DNA from: Glaciecola sp047250385
GTDB taxonomy: Bacteria > Pseudomonadota > Gammaproteobacteria > Enterobacterales > Alteromonadaceae
Assembly: GCF_047250385.1 (NCBI RefSeq)
Contig: NZ_JBLBVM010000056.1
Coordinates: forward strand, 496,001 to 560,000
DNA: 64,000 nucleotides
Reading direction: 5' to 3'
Part shown: in pieces, positions 36,501-45,722 of the stretch
Layout of the letters: every line of letters starts with the position of its first letter
How positions within the stretch are numbered: the stretch's first letter is position 1
The notes under the pieces: model-generated
Told to the model about the DNA's origin: nothing
Seen by the model: only the letters and a program-made list of their open reading frames with translations
Databases searched by the model: none
Program-made: the position numbers and the translations under genes

Positions 36501-36620
36501 GGCGCGGCTTCACAGAATGCCATCGGTATCGCCGTGATTGGTGGCATGTTCGCAGCCACATTCTTAGCGATATTCTTTGTGCCTATGTTTTTTGTAATGG
36601 TTCAAAAGATTACGAAGTAA
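33534..36620 (+). CDS. acrB: RND multidrug efflux pump, HAE1 family (AcrB-like)
   Basis: The 1028-residue protein is full length for AcrB/MexB-type pumps. It starts MAGFFIERPVFAWVLAI and has two large periplasmic loops (about 30-335 and 560-870). The proton-relay Asp pair lies in GLLVDDAIVVVEN of helix 4, with the partner Lys in GLAAKNAILIVEF of helix 10. It exports drugs and other amphiphiles in exchange for protons. A strong terminator follows. Confidence 0.93.
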   Translation: MAGFFIERPVFAWVLAIITMLTGVLAITSLPVEQYPKVAPPTVSISAVYPGASAETVENSVTQVIEQSLSGIDNLSYFSSSSANNSVNITLSFAPGTDPDIAQVQTQNKVQGIISLLPQQVQQQGVTVNKSNAAFALVIGFYSDNEDISQYDLSDLLVSQFRDPISRINGVGSVRVFGAQRSMRIWLDPAKLYSFNLTPVDVRNAVTVQNTDVSAGQLGGMPSIEGQQINATIQAQSRLKTVEDFERIVLRVNTDGSQVRVRDVARIELGAESYDTIVRYKRKPASGMAVSLATGANALKTIERVKARVDELKTTLPDGVQVVYPLDTAPFIELSIKSVVQTLIEAVILVFLVMLLFLQNWRATLIPTIAVPVVLLGTFSVLFAFGFSINVLTMFAMVLAIGLLVDDAIVVVENVERIMDEEGLSPKEATKKSMKQITGALVGITAVLSAVFIPMAFFSGSAGAIYRQFSITIVSAMGFSVLVAIVLSPSLCATLLKPHDPNKDRNKGFIGWFNRSFNKGRDGYEQAASHIAKRVKRYLVIYGALVGVMVIIFVRLPTSFLPSEDQGSIFVLLSTPPGSTAQRTLESVKQAEDFFLDTHGDITSDMFTVVGFSFAGQAQNAAMGFVHLVDWDKRDDSNSAFAIVNQAYGAFSQIQDATAFPILPPPIQELGNATGFNMQLVDRTGAGHEALMNARNRLLGMAAQNPKLAGVRPNGLSDVAQFKIDIDSEKASALGLPLSDINSALQIAWGSSYVNDFIDNGRIKRVYMQADAAHRMVPEDLQKWYVRNNNGEMVAFSAFATTQWTYGSPKLERFNGISSVNIQGNPAQGISTGEAMAEMERMVSELNGGFGVDWAGLSYEEKAAGSQSGQLYLLSILVVFLCLAALYESWSVPISVLMVVPLGILGAVVAAFIFKLPNDIYLQVAFLTTVGLAAKNAILIVEFAKDQVEKGVDVLSAVSIAAKQRFRPIIMTSMAFILGVTPLAISNGAGAASQNAIGIAVIGGMFAATFLAIFFVPMFFVMVQKITK

Positions 36621-36650
36621 GCTATCTATTAATTAGCAAGAATAAACACA

Positions 36651-36689
36651 AAAGCCGCGAGCAGATACTGATGCTCGCGGCTTTTTTTT
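36651..36689 (+). terminator. Strong Rho-independent terminator after acrB
   Basis: AAAGCCGCGAGCA (36651-36663) pairs with TGCTCGCGGCTTT (36672-36684) around an eight-base loop, followed by a continuous T-run. Confidence 0.95.
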
Positions 36690-36797
36690 AGGACGGAACA
36701 AGTACCGTATTTTCGCCAAGTTATTCTATAAACCGCTCTTCTTTAGCAAGCTGCTCATCAACTAGGGATTTAAAAGAACCTAGAATAATGACTATCA

Positions 36798-37469
36798 CTA
36801 AAATCCGTGATAAGTCACAAACTCCTCATTATCAGCTCTTACTGAGCGCACATCATTCGCAGCGAAGTTTGCATCTGGATAACCCAAGGCGATACAGATC
36901 ATAATCGCTTCAGTGTCAGGAATTTTGGCATGTTTGTGCACTACATCCGATTGCATAATGCCCTGACCGTTGATCACACAGCCTAAACCCAGATCCCATG
37001 CAGCTAGGACGATGCCGTATGCTAATGAGCCCAAACTAAATTGCGTAATTCCGGCTGGCTCTAAAGATTTATCGTAAGTGAGCACAAGAGAAACAGGTGC
37101 GTCGAACTGACGGAAGCCTCTCATCATCCACTCCATGCGTTTCTCTTTATCTTCTCGACCAATTCCCATTACTTCGAATAGTTGAATAGCAACGTCGACT
37201 TGGCGTTTACGATGTATGCCTTCGTAATCTTCTTTGTATGGAAAGTCTCGTACATGTGGTTTTCCAGCTAATGTATTCTTCGTATTGTCTTCACGTATTC
37301 TGTCTAGAACATCCCCAGTGACTGCATGCACTTTCCACGTTTGCGTGTTGTAAGATGACGGCGCCCACTTGGCAGTATTGATGATTCTATCAACAAGCTC
37401 TTTGGATACAGGCTGTTTAGTAAACCCTCGAACACTTTTTCGAGAGGCGGCAAATTCTGCAAAGTTCAT
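36798..37469 (-). CDS. Nitroreductase family protein
   Basis: The 223-residue FMN-dependent nitroreductase starts FAEFAASRKSVRGF and has the FMN-contact motif APSSYNTQTWKVH. A C-terminal block, CIALGYPDAN followed by DVRSVRADNEEFVTYHGF, is typical of the family. It catalyses NAD(P)H-dependent reduction of nitro compounds or quinones. It is monocistronic and divergent from rhlE. Confidence 0.88.
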   Translation of the reverse strand: MNFAEFAASRKSVRGFTKQPVSKELVDRIINTAKWAPSSYNTQTWKVHAVTGDVLDRIREDNTKNTLAGKPHVRDFPYKEDYEGIHRKRQVDVAIQLFEVMGIGREDKEKRMEWMMRGFRQFDAPVSLVLTYDKSLEPAGITQFSLGSLAYGIVLAAWDLGLGCVINGQGIMQSDVVHKHAKIPDTEAIMICIALGYPDANFAANDVRSVRADNEEFVTYHGF

Positions 37470-37605
37470 AGAGACCTTAAGTCGTTAGTTTCTTTATTTA
37501 AGTAAACACTACAATTACTCGATTTAATAGTTAATGATTGATATCTACCATTGCTTTTTTTGATAATATTCAATAATTAAGCTAAATATTGAAGGACGCT
37601 CGGCT

Positions 37606-38862
37606 ATGTCATTTGACACTTTAGGCTTGTGTGATGCACTGTTGCAGACTGTCGCTGAACAAGGCTATACAATACCCACGCCGATTCAGCTTGAAGCCAT
37701 ACCGGTGATCCTGAGTCAACGCGATACCGTCGCTATCGCGCAAACAGGAACAGGTAAAACGGCCGCTTTTACTTTGCCAATTGTGCATCTTCTAGCAAAA
37801 ACACAGGATTCGAATAAGCATTTACTGCGCGCGCTGATAATAACGCCTACCAGAGAGCTCGCAGCTCAAGTTGAGAAAAGCGTTCAGAATTATAGTCAGC
37901 AACTCAATATTCGCTCAACCGCGGTTTACGGTGGTGTAAGAATTGAACCGCAAATAGCGCTGCTGCAAGAAGGCTTAGATGTGCTTGTTGCTACTCCCGG
38001 ACGATTGATAGATCTGTATAAGCAAAAAGCCGTTAACTTTGAGCATCTCGAAGTACTGGTGTTAGATGAAGCCGATCGTATGTTGGATTTAGGCTTCATC
38101 GATGACATTCGCCACATTCAAACCTTACTGCCGAGTGAACGACAAACTTTGATGTTTTCAGCCACTTTTTCAAAAGCCATCAAATCGCTCGCGAAAAGCA
38201 TGATGGATAAACCGGTGCTACTTGAAGTGTCATCCGCGAACAGCACCGTCAAGACAGTAAAACAGCATTTATACCATGTAGATAAGGAACGAAAATCTGA
38301 GGTCTTACTTCACCTAATCAAAAACAATAATTGGCAACAAGTATTGGTCTTCAGCAAAACCAAGAATGGGGCTGATAGTTTAGCCTTAGAACTAAAAAGT
38401 GCTGGCATTACTGCAGAGTCAATACATTCAAACAGAAGCCAACATGCCCGCACCGGCGCATTAGAAGGCTTTAAAAATGGTGAGCTTAATGTACTTGTCG
38501 CTACTGATATCGCTTCAAGGGGAATTGATATCAATGAGCTTCCTTATGTGGTGAATTTTGATCTCCCCTACGTCGCTGAAGACTATGTGCATCGTATTGG
38601 CCGCACAGGTCGCGCAGGTACATTAGGTTTGGCGATTAGTCTTTATTGTGAAGATGAATCAAAGCAGCTGCGTACTATTGAGCGTGTTACGGGACATAAT
38701 TTCAAGCGCGAAATTCTTGCTGGCTTTGAGCCAAGTAAACCCGCAGTAAAAGTATCACCTGCAAAGGACTATATTAATGAGCTATACGGAAACTTCGAGG
38801 CTGACGAACAATCTAAGCGCAAAGGAAAAGGACAGAAACGAAAAGGCCGAAGAAGAAAATAG
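37606..38862 (+). CDS. rhlE: DEAD-box RNA helicase, RhlE-like
   Basis: The 418-residue protein has all helicase motifs: Q motif (IPTPIQLEAIP), AQTGTGKTAAF, PTRELAAQ, TPGRLIDL, VLDEADRMLDLGF, MFSATFS, VATDIASRGIDI and HRIGRTGRAG. A short basic tail (KRKGKGQKRKGRRRK) follows. These features suit RhlE, which remodels RNA structures in ribosome assembly and decay. RhlE tails are often longer, so the precise subfamily is somewhat uncertain. Confidence 0.88.
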   Translation: MSFDTLGLCDALLQTVAEQGYTIPTPIQLEAIPVILSQRDTVAIAQTGTGKTAAFTLPIVHLLAKTQDSNKHLLRALIITPTRELAAQVEKSVQNYSQQLNIRSTAVYGGVRIEPQIALLQEGLDVLVATPGRLIDLYKQKAVNFEHLEVLVLDEADRMLDLGFIDDIRHIQTLLPSERQTLMFSATFSKAIKSLAKSMMDKPVLLEVSSANSTVKTVKQHLYHVDKERKSEVLLHLIKNNNWQQVLVFSKTKNGADSLALELKSAGITAESIHSNRSQHARTGALEGFKNGELNVLVATDIASRGIDINELPYVVNFDLPYVAEDYVHRIGRTGRAGTLGLAISLYCEDESKQLRTIERVTGHNFKREILAGFEPSKPAVKVSPAKDYINELYGNFEADEQSKRKGKGQKRKGRRRK

Positions 38863-39012
38863 TTGTACATAAAAAATACAATTGGAAAAAATGAATATAT
38901 CGTTGTATTGTAATTAAATAATGACAAAAGAGTTGATAATCTAAAATTTCGAGTTAGTTATACGTATAAGTTGTTGTGTATTCGATTGAGTTTAAAATGG
39001 AGCATGACAACT

Positions 39013-40833
39013 ATGAGTATCGATCTAACAATATTTGCAATTAATTCACTTGTTCGTTTAGGTAAAAGTGGCATGGATGCATATGATGCAGCCGCTCGAA
39101 ACGAAGACATTCTATTTCCAAACCTAAAACAAATACGCTTAGACTTCCCCGCATCAATTGATCACTACTTTAACTTAGCACATAACCGTCACTATGTTAG
39201 AGGCGATGATGCCCCTTATTCTCAGCACTGGTTTTTTGATGGTCAATACTCAAGACCAAAGGAAGATGCGCAATCACTTGATGCTTTGATGATCCTCGCT
39301 ACTCAAATTGAAGCTAAGAAAGGCAAAACCTTTATGGTGAGTAGAACCGGCCCCGCGGCAATATTGGTAAAAACATGGAAAGAAGGGAATCAACCTCTAA
39401 GTCCAATGGCTAGAATTGCACTCGTTGGCGCTGATGTAGCGCTTGAATACGTGGGAAATAATACAGGCAGTGTGGGCGGAGGAAACGGTGCAAAATTGAT
39501 TTCAGCTTATGCCAAAAGCTTGGCCGATCAATTACCAAACGATGGCAACCTAAGTTCAAAGGATAAGGTTCGAGAAACGCTCAGCGGCATTCTTCTGAGA
39601 GCAGGCTTTGACACCATTGCAAAACACCCGAATTGGGTTACCAATGAAGATCACTTGGTCGCTCTCATCAAATCAACGGTTGACCCATTGACCGAAGCAT
39701 TTCCACTCGACACTGACTCTCAGGTTGTTGAATTCGAAGCCCTACAAAACGTTTTAATGGGCCCCGCGGCAGATGCTTTGCTAAATACTTTAGCCGAGCA
39801 TCAATCTGCATTCCTAGGCACCGACTTCGCTCCAGATAAGGCACTTGGCGCCATCACTAAGGCGCTTTTCGTAAATGCTAAAGAAATTGGTTTAGATAAT
39901 CAATTTAGTAAGCAAGGTTTAGTAAGCCTTTACAAGGCCAGTTTGGAAGTTGTGGCAACACAGCCTTCCCTATTCTTTGACAACGACGGCAGTGCAAAAG
40001 AACAGCTTATCAGCGATGCATTTTCATCCATGGCTGGAGTACTTAGCAAAGCAGAGTATCCATTTGACCGGCAAACGGGTGTTGATCTAGCGAAAGTATC
40101 AATGGCAGCAATGAGTAAGAACCTCGCTAAATTTGCCGACAATAACAAACCTTGGGAACAAACTTCTGCCGCCATTCTCAGCAATATGATGGATACGATG
40201 CTTCCCATCATTGGTAAAAAAGGCGCTCTCAAAGATGTCTTCTCGGAAGCACAGTTATTTGAATATGGGCGCATAATGCTAATCCAAATGAGTAAGTCCC
40301 CCTCAATGTTAGTGCACAAAGATAAAGAGGTTTACTCAGGACTTGTGGTCGCCATGGCAAGCGCTATGTCGGCAGATAAAAAATTACTCCTAAGCAGCGA
40401 TGACTGGCTTAAAATTGTCGCTGTCGCGGCTCAAGAAGCAGCTACGAATCCAATGAGGTTATTCGACCTTGACCCAGACCCCCCTAAAGAAGTGCTTGCT
40501 GGCGAGTTGATGAAAGTAATGTTAGACGCCGCAGCAGAATTCGCTACAACTCAAGGCAATAAGTCAGTTTTATTCGGACAGGTGCTCGCCGACACTATGG
40601 AGATACTATTAAGCGCTTGCTCCGGTAATGTCAGTGCCGCCCGAGCAAAAATTAGCAAAATCAAAAAAGTTATGAAGAAGATAAATGTGTTTATGTCAAC
40701 TCGGCACGAAAAATTCGGAAGCAAAGAATTCTTGGTGATATTCCGTCGTTTGCTTGAAAACACATTGGACAACCTCGATGTCCCGCAACTAACAGATGAC
40801 TTCGTCATTGGCTTACTAAAAGGACAAAACTAA
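39013..40833 (+). CDS. Unknown protein with degenerate helical repeats
   Basis: I do not recognise this protein of about 606 residues. It is soluble, without a signal peptide. After an N-terminal domain containing AHNRHYVRGDD, it is built of repeated helical pairs of about 80-90 residues. Examples are ILLRAGFDTIAKHPNW, ASLEVVATQPSLFF, SMAAMSKNLAKFADN, MLIQMSKSPSMLV and AAQEAATNPMRLF. Each unit is followed by a second helix such as SDAFSSMAGVLSKA. This suggests an alpha-solenoid scaffold. I chose ATG 39013 (GGAG ten bases upstream); 39004 is also possible. The stop overlaps the lipoprotein start (TAATG), so the pair probably works together. Confidence 0.65.
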   Translation: MSIDLTIFAINSLVRLGKSGMDAYDAAARNEDILFPNLKQIRLDFPASIDHYFNLAHNRHYVRGDDAPYSQHWFFDGQYSRPKEDAQSLDALMILATQIEAKKGKTFMVSRTGPAAILVKTWKEGNQPLSPMARIALVGADVALEYVGNNTGSVGGGNGAKLISAYAKSLADQLPNDGNLSSKDKVRETLSGILLRAGFDTIAKHPNWVTNEDHLVALIKSTVDPLTEAFPLDTDSQVVEFEALQNVLMGPAADALLNTLAEHQSAFLGTDFAPDKALGAITKALFVNAKEIGLDNQFSKQGLVSLYKASLEVVATQPSLFFDNDGSAKEQLISDAFSSMAGVLSKAEYPFDRQTGVDLAKVSMAAMSKNLAKFADNNKPWEQTSAAILSNMMDTMLPIIGKKGALKDVFSEAQLFEYGRIMLIQMSKSPSMLVHKDKEVYSGLVVAMASAMSADKKLLLSSDDWLKIVAVAAQEAATNPMRLFDLDPDPPKEVLAGELMKVMLDAAAEFATTQGNKSVLFGQVLADTMEILLSACSGNVSAARAKISKIKKVMKKINVFMSTRHEKFGSKEFLVIFRRLLENTLDNLDVPQLTDDFVIGLLKGQN

Positions 40834-41615
40834 TGATTAATAAAATCAAACTGCTATTAATTTTACCGGTCGTTCTCTTGCTGGCTTCCTGTAATGCATT
40901 GAAAATTAGTGAAGCAAACCAAGCCTTGTCTAATCATTATTTCGCCAAGGAAAGTGCGCGAGAAAAATTTGAAAATGATAAAACGACGGTGAGCAATTTG
41001 GCGATTATAGAAAGCATGAGCTTAGCCCTTCAAGATTTAGCCATCGAGACAAAACAACGCGCTGATGAAGAGAGCGATGTTAAGAATCGTATCGCCTTCT
41101 ATCGTATTTCAGCCACCGCAGCTTGGCAATCAGGAACTTTAAAAGCCTCTGATTTTTCCACACAAGGTCATAAATTATGTCAAAGCGAGAAAGGCATAGA
41201 AGAAATGAATGTGCATTGCGGCATGCTTGCATTTATCCCTTTATTTTCATCGGTTGATAAAAATACCGACAGAGTGCATTCATTGGAAATGCGCATAAAA
41301 GCCGCGAAAAAAGCAAGAGATACGGAAGCCTTAAAACCCCTTCAAACAGAAGCTCAAGCAATATTTGATGAATATAAAACCGCTCTTTCTGCTGGCATTA
41401 TTACAAAAAAAGCCATTACCAACTATCAATTAAGCGATGGCTTTATTGCTCAAGTAGACGCTAATCTGCGCGATATCGCTTGCAATAAACTAAGTCAAAC
41501 AAACGCCCTGCTATCTCAAGCAAATGGGATGAGCGTGCCAAATGAAAGCATCATTTCAGAGATGAAGGAGCAGCTTGGTACAGACATTGTTGGAGATTGC
41601 AGTGCGGCGATATAG
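40833..41615 (+). CDS. Unknown lipoprotein, partner of the helical-repeat protein
   Basis: The 260-residue protein has a lipobox (LLASC, Cys20). The mature part is mostly helical, with four further cysteines (KLCQSE, VHCGM, DIACN, GDCSA) that could form disulfides. A tetratricopeptide-like N-terminal helix pair is possible (ALSNHYFAKESAREKFEND). No family is recognised. Its start codon overlaps the stop of the preceding gene, so both are made together despite the predicted different compartments. Confidence 0.65.
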   Translation: MINKIKLLLILPVVLLLASCNALKISEANQALSNHYFAKESAREKFENDKTTVSNLAIIESMSLALQDLAIETKQRADEESDVKNRIAFYRISATAAWQSGTLKASDFSTQGHKLCQSEKGIEEMNVHCGMLAFIPLFSSVDKNTDRVHSLEMRIKAAKKARDTEALKPLQTEAQAIFDEYKTALSAGIITKKAITNYQLSDGFIAQVDANLRDIACNKLSQTNALLSQANGMSVPNESIISEMKEQLGTDIVGDCSAAI

Positions 41616-41769
41616 GCTGATTTTGTCTAGATATAGCTTCACGGTAAAGCTGTTAGGTTTAGATTATAGCTAAGAAGATAAGCTAAAAAGATAAGCTGAA
41701 AATCTTAGCGTCGTTGTTTAAGATAGCGGCGTATTGATTCAAGACTTATACCCATGCGACTTAAGCTAA

Positions 41770-42678
41770 CTAGTTAGTATTTTGATGCGCTTTGTTTATC
41801 AATGCTTTGTTAGCTATCCGATTAGTCCAAAGCGCTCCCAACATAGCCAGTAAGAAACCGGGAATAGCTAATAACTTAGGCACTTCATCAGCGACTAACC
41901 AAGCTATAAGCGCGCCGACAGCAGGCACCATAAACATGATCGAGGCAACTTTTGCAATCGATCCCTGCCTGACCATTGAAAACATCAATAAAATGCCAAC
42001 AATAGAATTTCCCAAAACAAGGAATGAAATCGCGCCCCAAAACGGTAGCGTGCTCTCAAATACCAAGCCTTCAAATATCAGCGCAATCGGAATTGAAACA
42101 GCAGAGGCAAAAGCGTATTGGATCCATGTAGCCACAATTGGATGAACACCCAATTTACGTTGTTTTTCTATCACTTGACCAATTGACAGGCCCACCACCG
42201 CGGTAAAGCCTAAAATTGCGCCCAATAGGTAACCTTCATTTCCTTGCATATCCACGCCAATAATTAGCATCGCTCCCAATAAGCCAAGAGACAGACTTGC
42301 CCAAATGTTCCACGCAGGAATTTTTCGAGCCAATAATGCGCTAGCAATAATCACTAAAACAGGCTGAGAAGCAGCAAACAAAGCCATAATGCTAGCGCTA
42401 GCACCCAACTTCATCCCCACATAAATACTGCCAAAATGGCCAATATGTAAGAATAAGCCAGTGCCCATAAGCGCGTAAGATTGTTTAAAGTTTGGTATAG
42501 GCAATCGCATTAAAATGACAAAAGGCGTGAGCGCCAAAAATGCACCGAAGAAGCGAAATGCCAGTAGGTTTAAGGGTTGAGTATATTCCAGTGCTAATTT
42601 CCCCATGGCATAGCCAGCGCTCCAGACAAGCAAAAACATTATTGGATATAGGGGTTTTAGTTTAAGAAGCACAAGCAT
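41770..42678 (-). CDS. EamA/DMT family transporter
   Basis: The membrane protein has ten helices in two EamA halves (LVWSAGYAMGKLAL start; second half LGAILGFTAVVGLSIGQVIEKQ). The C-terminal half ends with a helix and a short basic tail. It is a drug/metabolite-superfamily exporter of unknown substrate. I prefer the ATG at 42678, because the extra 13 residues from 42717 (ASIRTSIFTHE) are polar and unlike the family, although neither start has a clear ribosome site. Confidence 0.82.
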   Translation of the reverse strand: MLVLLKLKPLYPIMFLLVWSAGYAMGKLALEYTQPLNLLAFRFFGAFLALTPFVILMRLPIPNFKQSYALMGTGLFLHIGHFGSIYVGMKLGASASIMALFAASQPVLVIIASALLARKIPAWNIWASLSLGLLGAMLIIGVDMQGNEGYLLGAILGFTAVVGLSIGQVIEKQRKLGVHPIVATWIQYAFASAVSIPIALIFEGLVFESTLPFWGAISFLVLGNSIVGILLMFSMVRQGSIAKVASIMFMVPAVGALIAWLVADEVPKLLAIPGFLLAMLGALWTNRIANKALINKAHQNTN

Positions 42679-42995
42679 CTCGTGAGTGAAAATGGATGTT
42701 CTGATGCTAGCATGCATTTCACAAACGTATGAGCCATTCTTGAGTCTCGGACACTCGACTATAGTCTTATGAATTGCTAAATCGGGCGGTGAAATTATTT
42801 ATTATCTCCTTAAGTCATTTCCGCTCAGTAAGGACGAGAGAATAACAATGTAAAACTGAAGTCGCATATCTCCTTGCATCACTTTGCATTAGTCTATGTT
42901 TTAAATTAAAGCGCATTCAATCAATAGCGCTGGTGATAGGAAGCAGGAATGCCACTGCTACGGTCATTTGAAATTATAATAAAAGGTAACTCAGC

Positions 42996-44900
42996 ATGTC
43001 TTATCAAACAGAATATCAAGCATCCATAGATTCACCTGAAGCTTTTTGGGCTGACAAAGCTGCCCAGTTACCTTGGTTTCAAACACCACAACAGATTCTG
43101 TCAGAAGACGAAAATGGGATTGCACGATGGTTTGCTGATGGCGAAATGAATACTTGTTACATGGCACTTGATTATCATGTTGAACAAGGGCGTGGTGAGC
43201 AAACAGCTCTGATTTACGACTCTCCCGTTACCGAATCAAAAATGCAATTTAGCTACTCAGAATTACTTGATAAAGTGTCACGATTTGCAGGCTTGATGCA
43301 AGCTAATGGTCTTAGTAAAGGCGATAGAGTTGTAATTTACATGCCGATGATTACTGAAGCTGTAGTTGCAATGTTGGCCGCGGCTCGAATAGGCGCAGTG
43401 CATTCAGTTGTCTTCGGTGGATTCTCAGCTCACGAACTCGCTGTTCGGATTGATGACGCGCAACCAAAGTTACTCATTACCGCGTCTTGTGGTGTTGAAG
43501 TAAACCGCATTATTGAATACAAACCAATGGTTGACGAAGCCATTAAGCTAAGCACTCACAAGCCCAACAAAGTCATTTTATTGCAACGTGAACAATGTAT
43601 TGCTGAGATGCAAAATGGACGCGACATTGATTGGGCTGAAGCTGTGAAAACTGCGCAAACAGTAGAGTGTGTTAGCGTGAAAGGCACCGACCCGCTTTAC
43701 GTGTTGTATACTTCAGGAACAACAGGTAAACCAAAAGGCGTTGTAAGAGATAATGGAGGACATGCTGTAGCGCTCAAATACTCCATGTCAGCCGTTTACG
43801 ACATGCAAGCAGGCGACGTATTTTGGGCTGCGTCAGATGTGGGCTGGGTTGTTGGACACTCTTATATTGTTTACGCCCCATTGCTGCACGGTTGCACAAC
43901 CTTAGTTTACGAAGGTAAACCTGTCAGAACCCCTGATGCAGGTGCATTCTGGCGAGTCATTGAAGAATATAACGTGAATGCAATATTTGCCGCTCCCACT
44001 GCGTTCAGAGCCATTCGTAAAGAAGATCCCGAGGCAAGTTTGTTAGCTAATTATAACCTCTCTAGCCTGCAAAGCATTTTTATGGCCGGTGAACGCCTTG
44101 ATCCGCCAACCTATGATTGGACAAGAGAGAAGACTGGCAAACCTGTGATTGATCATTGGTGGCAAACAGAAACAGGTTGGGCAATTGCAGCAAACTTAGT
44201 GGGAATCGAAAATTTACCGACTAAACCAGGCTCAGCGACGAAACCAGTTCCTGGATTTAATGTCCAAATACTGGATAACAATGGCAAACAAGTACCCGCA
44301 AATACACAGGGCTCAATTGCAATTAAATTGCCTCTCCCACCTAGCTGCTTGGCGACCATCTGGGGTGACTTCGATCGCTTCGCCACTGGTTATTTAACTG
44401 AATACCCAGGTTACTATTGCTCTGGCGACGGAGGATACTTCGACGAAGATGGCTATTTATTTGTAATGGGCCGAACCGATGATGTAATCAACGTTGCTGG
44501 CCATCGCCTATCGACAGGCGAAATGGAAGAGATTTTGGCCGCGCACGAAGCCGTTGCAGAATGCAGTGTCATTGGCGTTTACGATAGTTTAAAGGGTCAA
44601 GTACCTGTCGGTTTAGCGCTGTTGAAAGATGGCGCAACGATTTCTGAAGCTGACCTCCAAGCAGAATTAGTAAGTATGGTTAGAAAAGAAATTGGTGCTG
44701 TTGCATGCTTAAAACAAACGATTGTAGTACCTCGACTGCCGAAGACTCGTTCGGGTAAAATATTGCGTAAATTACTGCGTCAAATTGCTGAGGATCAAGA
44801 TTTCATTGTGCCTTCGACCATTGACGATCCGGCCAGTGTTGACGAAATTAAAGCAATTATGCGGAGTAATGGCTTGGTTAAACCGATTGCAGATAAGTGA
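42996..44900 (+). CDS. prpE: Propionyl-CoA synthetase (acyl-CoA ligase, PrpE-like)
   Basis: The 634-residue adenylate-forming enzyme starts YQTEYQASIDSPEAFWADKA and has the AMP-binding motif YTSGTTGKPKGVVRD. The substrate-pocket segment is SDVGWVVGHSYIVYAPLL, and DHWWQTETGW and the C-terminal catalytic Lys in KTRSGKILRKLLR are present. The set fits PrpE, which activates propionate (acetate more poorly). No prpBCD genes adjoin, so it may serve short-chain acids generally. Confidence 0.87.
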   Translation: MSYQTEYQASIDSPEAFWADKAAQLPWFQTPQQILSEDENGIARWFADGEMNTCYMALDYHVEQGRGEQTALIYDSPVTESKMQFSYSELLDKVSRFAGLMQANGLSKGDRVVIYMPMITEAVVAMLAAARIGAVHSVVFGGFSAHELAVRIDDAQPKLLITASCGVEVNRIIEYKPMVDEAIKLSTHKPNKVILLQREQCIAEMQNGRDIDWAEAVKTAQTVECVSVKGTDPLYVLYTSGTTGKPKGVVRDNGGHAVALKYSMSAVYDMQAGDVFWAASDVGWVVGHSYIVYAPLLHGCTTLVYEGKPVRTPDAGAFWRVIEEYNVNAIFAAPTAFRAIRKEDPEASLLANYNLSSLQSIFMAGERLDPPTYDWTREKTGKPVIDHWWQTETGWAIAANLVGIENLPTKPGSATKPVPGFNVQILDNNGKQVPANTQGSIAIKLPLPPSCLATIWGDFDRFATGYLTEYPGYYCSGDGGYFDEDGYLFVMGRTDDVINVAGHRLSTGEMEEILAAHEAVAECSVIGVYDSLKGQVPVGLALLKDGATISEADLQAELVSMVRKEIGAVACLKQTIVVPRLPKTRSGKILRKLLRQIAEDQDFIVPSTIDDPASVDEIKAIMRSNGLVKPIADK

Positions 44901-45051
44901 TAGGCTTACGCAACTACGAAGAATGTCGTTCATTATGCTGAATATGCGACGACATGAGATGAAAGCACGATGCTAATTCCACGCTATGAAAGCACGGCAA
45001 TACTATTTAGTAAAACCCATCAGTGCACTTTCATCTCATAAATACCTTTTC

Positions 45052-45708
45052 TTACTTGCTCACGACAAAGGTCTTCGCCATGATGTCATGCAAGCCTTGT
45101 TTCTTTTCTGTAAACGCGGCCATAATAAAACCAATTAACAGTATGCTTGATAGCAGCTTTCCAGCATGTCTGCCGGTTGCGTGTAAAAATGATAGCTTGT
45201 TACCTTCATCATCGCACACTTTCATACCAAGCCATTTTTTACCTAATGTGGCTTGCGCCGCACTGCTTTCTTGTAATGAAAAATAAAGCCAAACAATGAG
45301 AATACCAATAAGGTTTAGCATTTGTTCACTGCCAATTCCAACTACTAAAGCTAATACAACTATTCCTAAGTTGCAGATAACCATATCTATTAGGAACGCG
45401 CCAAGTCGTGCGAAAAAAGACGGATAAACGCTTGCAGACTCTTCGTGCACAACTACATGAGGGGTAACAGGTGCATTCGGTACTCTCTGTGTACTAGATG
45501 CATCAACTATAGCTTCATCATTCGCTGTTAAACCGGTAATGTTTTCGATGTTTACCCAATCACTCAAACCTTCAGCCCACAAGACTGTAGTCTCTTTCGG
45601 CAATTTGTAACTGATGGCTAACTCTTGAATTTGCTCCACACTTACAGGCCCATGTTTCTCGCCATCACCTGTTGAGTAGAACCACTGTTGATGCTCATTT
45701 ATGTTCAT
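45052..45708 (-). CDS. GYF_2-RDD membrane protein
   Basis: The 218-residue protein combines an N-terminal GYF_2 domain (QQWFYSTGDGEKHGPVSVEQIQELA...VLWAEGLSDW, about 8-60) with an RDD membrane domain. The latter starts YPSFFARLGAFLIDMVI and has the conserved TLGKKWLGMKVCDDEG and RHAGKLLSSILL. AAGGAA lies six bases before the ATG. It is the last gene of a three-gene operon with a zinc-ribbon membrane protein and an M48 peptidase. GYF_2-RDD proteins are of unknown function. Confidence 0.85.
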   Translation of the reverse strand: MNINEHQQWFYSTGDGEKHGPVSVEQIQELAISYKLPKETTVLWAEGLSDWVNIENITGLTANDEAIVDASSTQRVPNAPVTPHVVVHEESASVYPSFFARLGAFLIDMVICNLGIVVLALVVGIGSEQMLNLIGILIVWLYFSLQESSAAQATLGKKWLGMKVCDDEGNKLSFLHATGRHAGKLLSSILLIGFIMAAFTEKKQGLHDIMAKTFVVSK

Positions 45709-45722
45709 TACATTTCCTTCTT

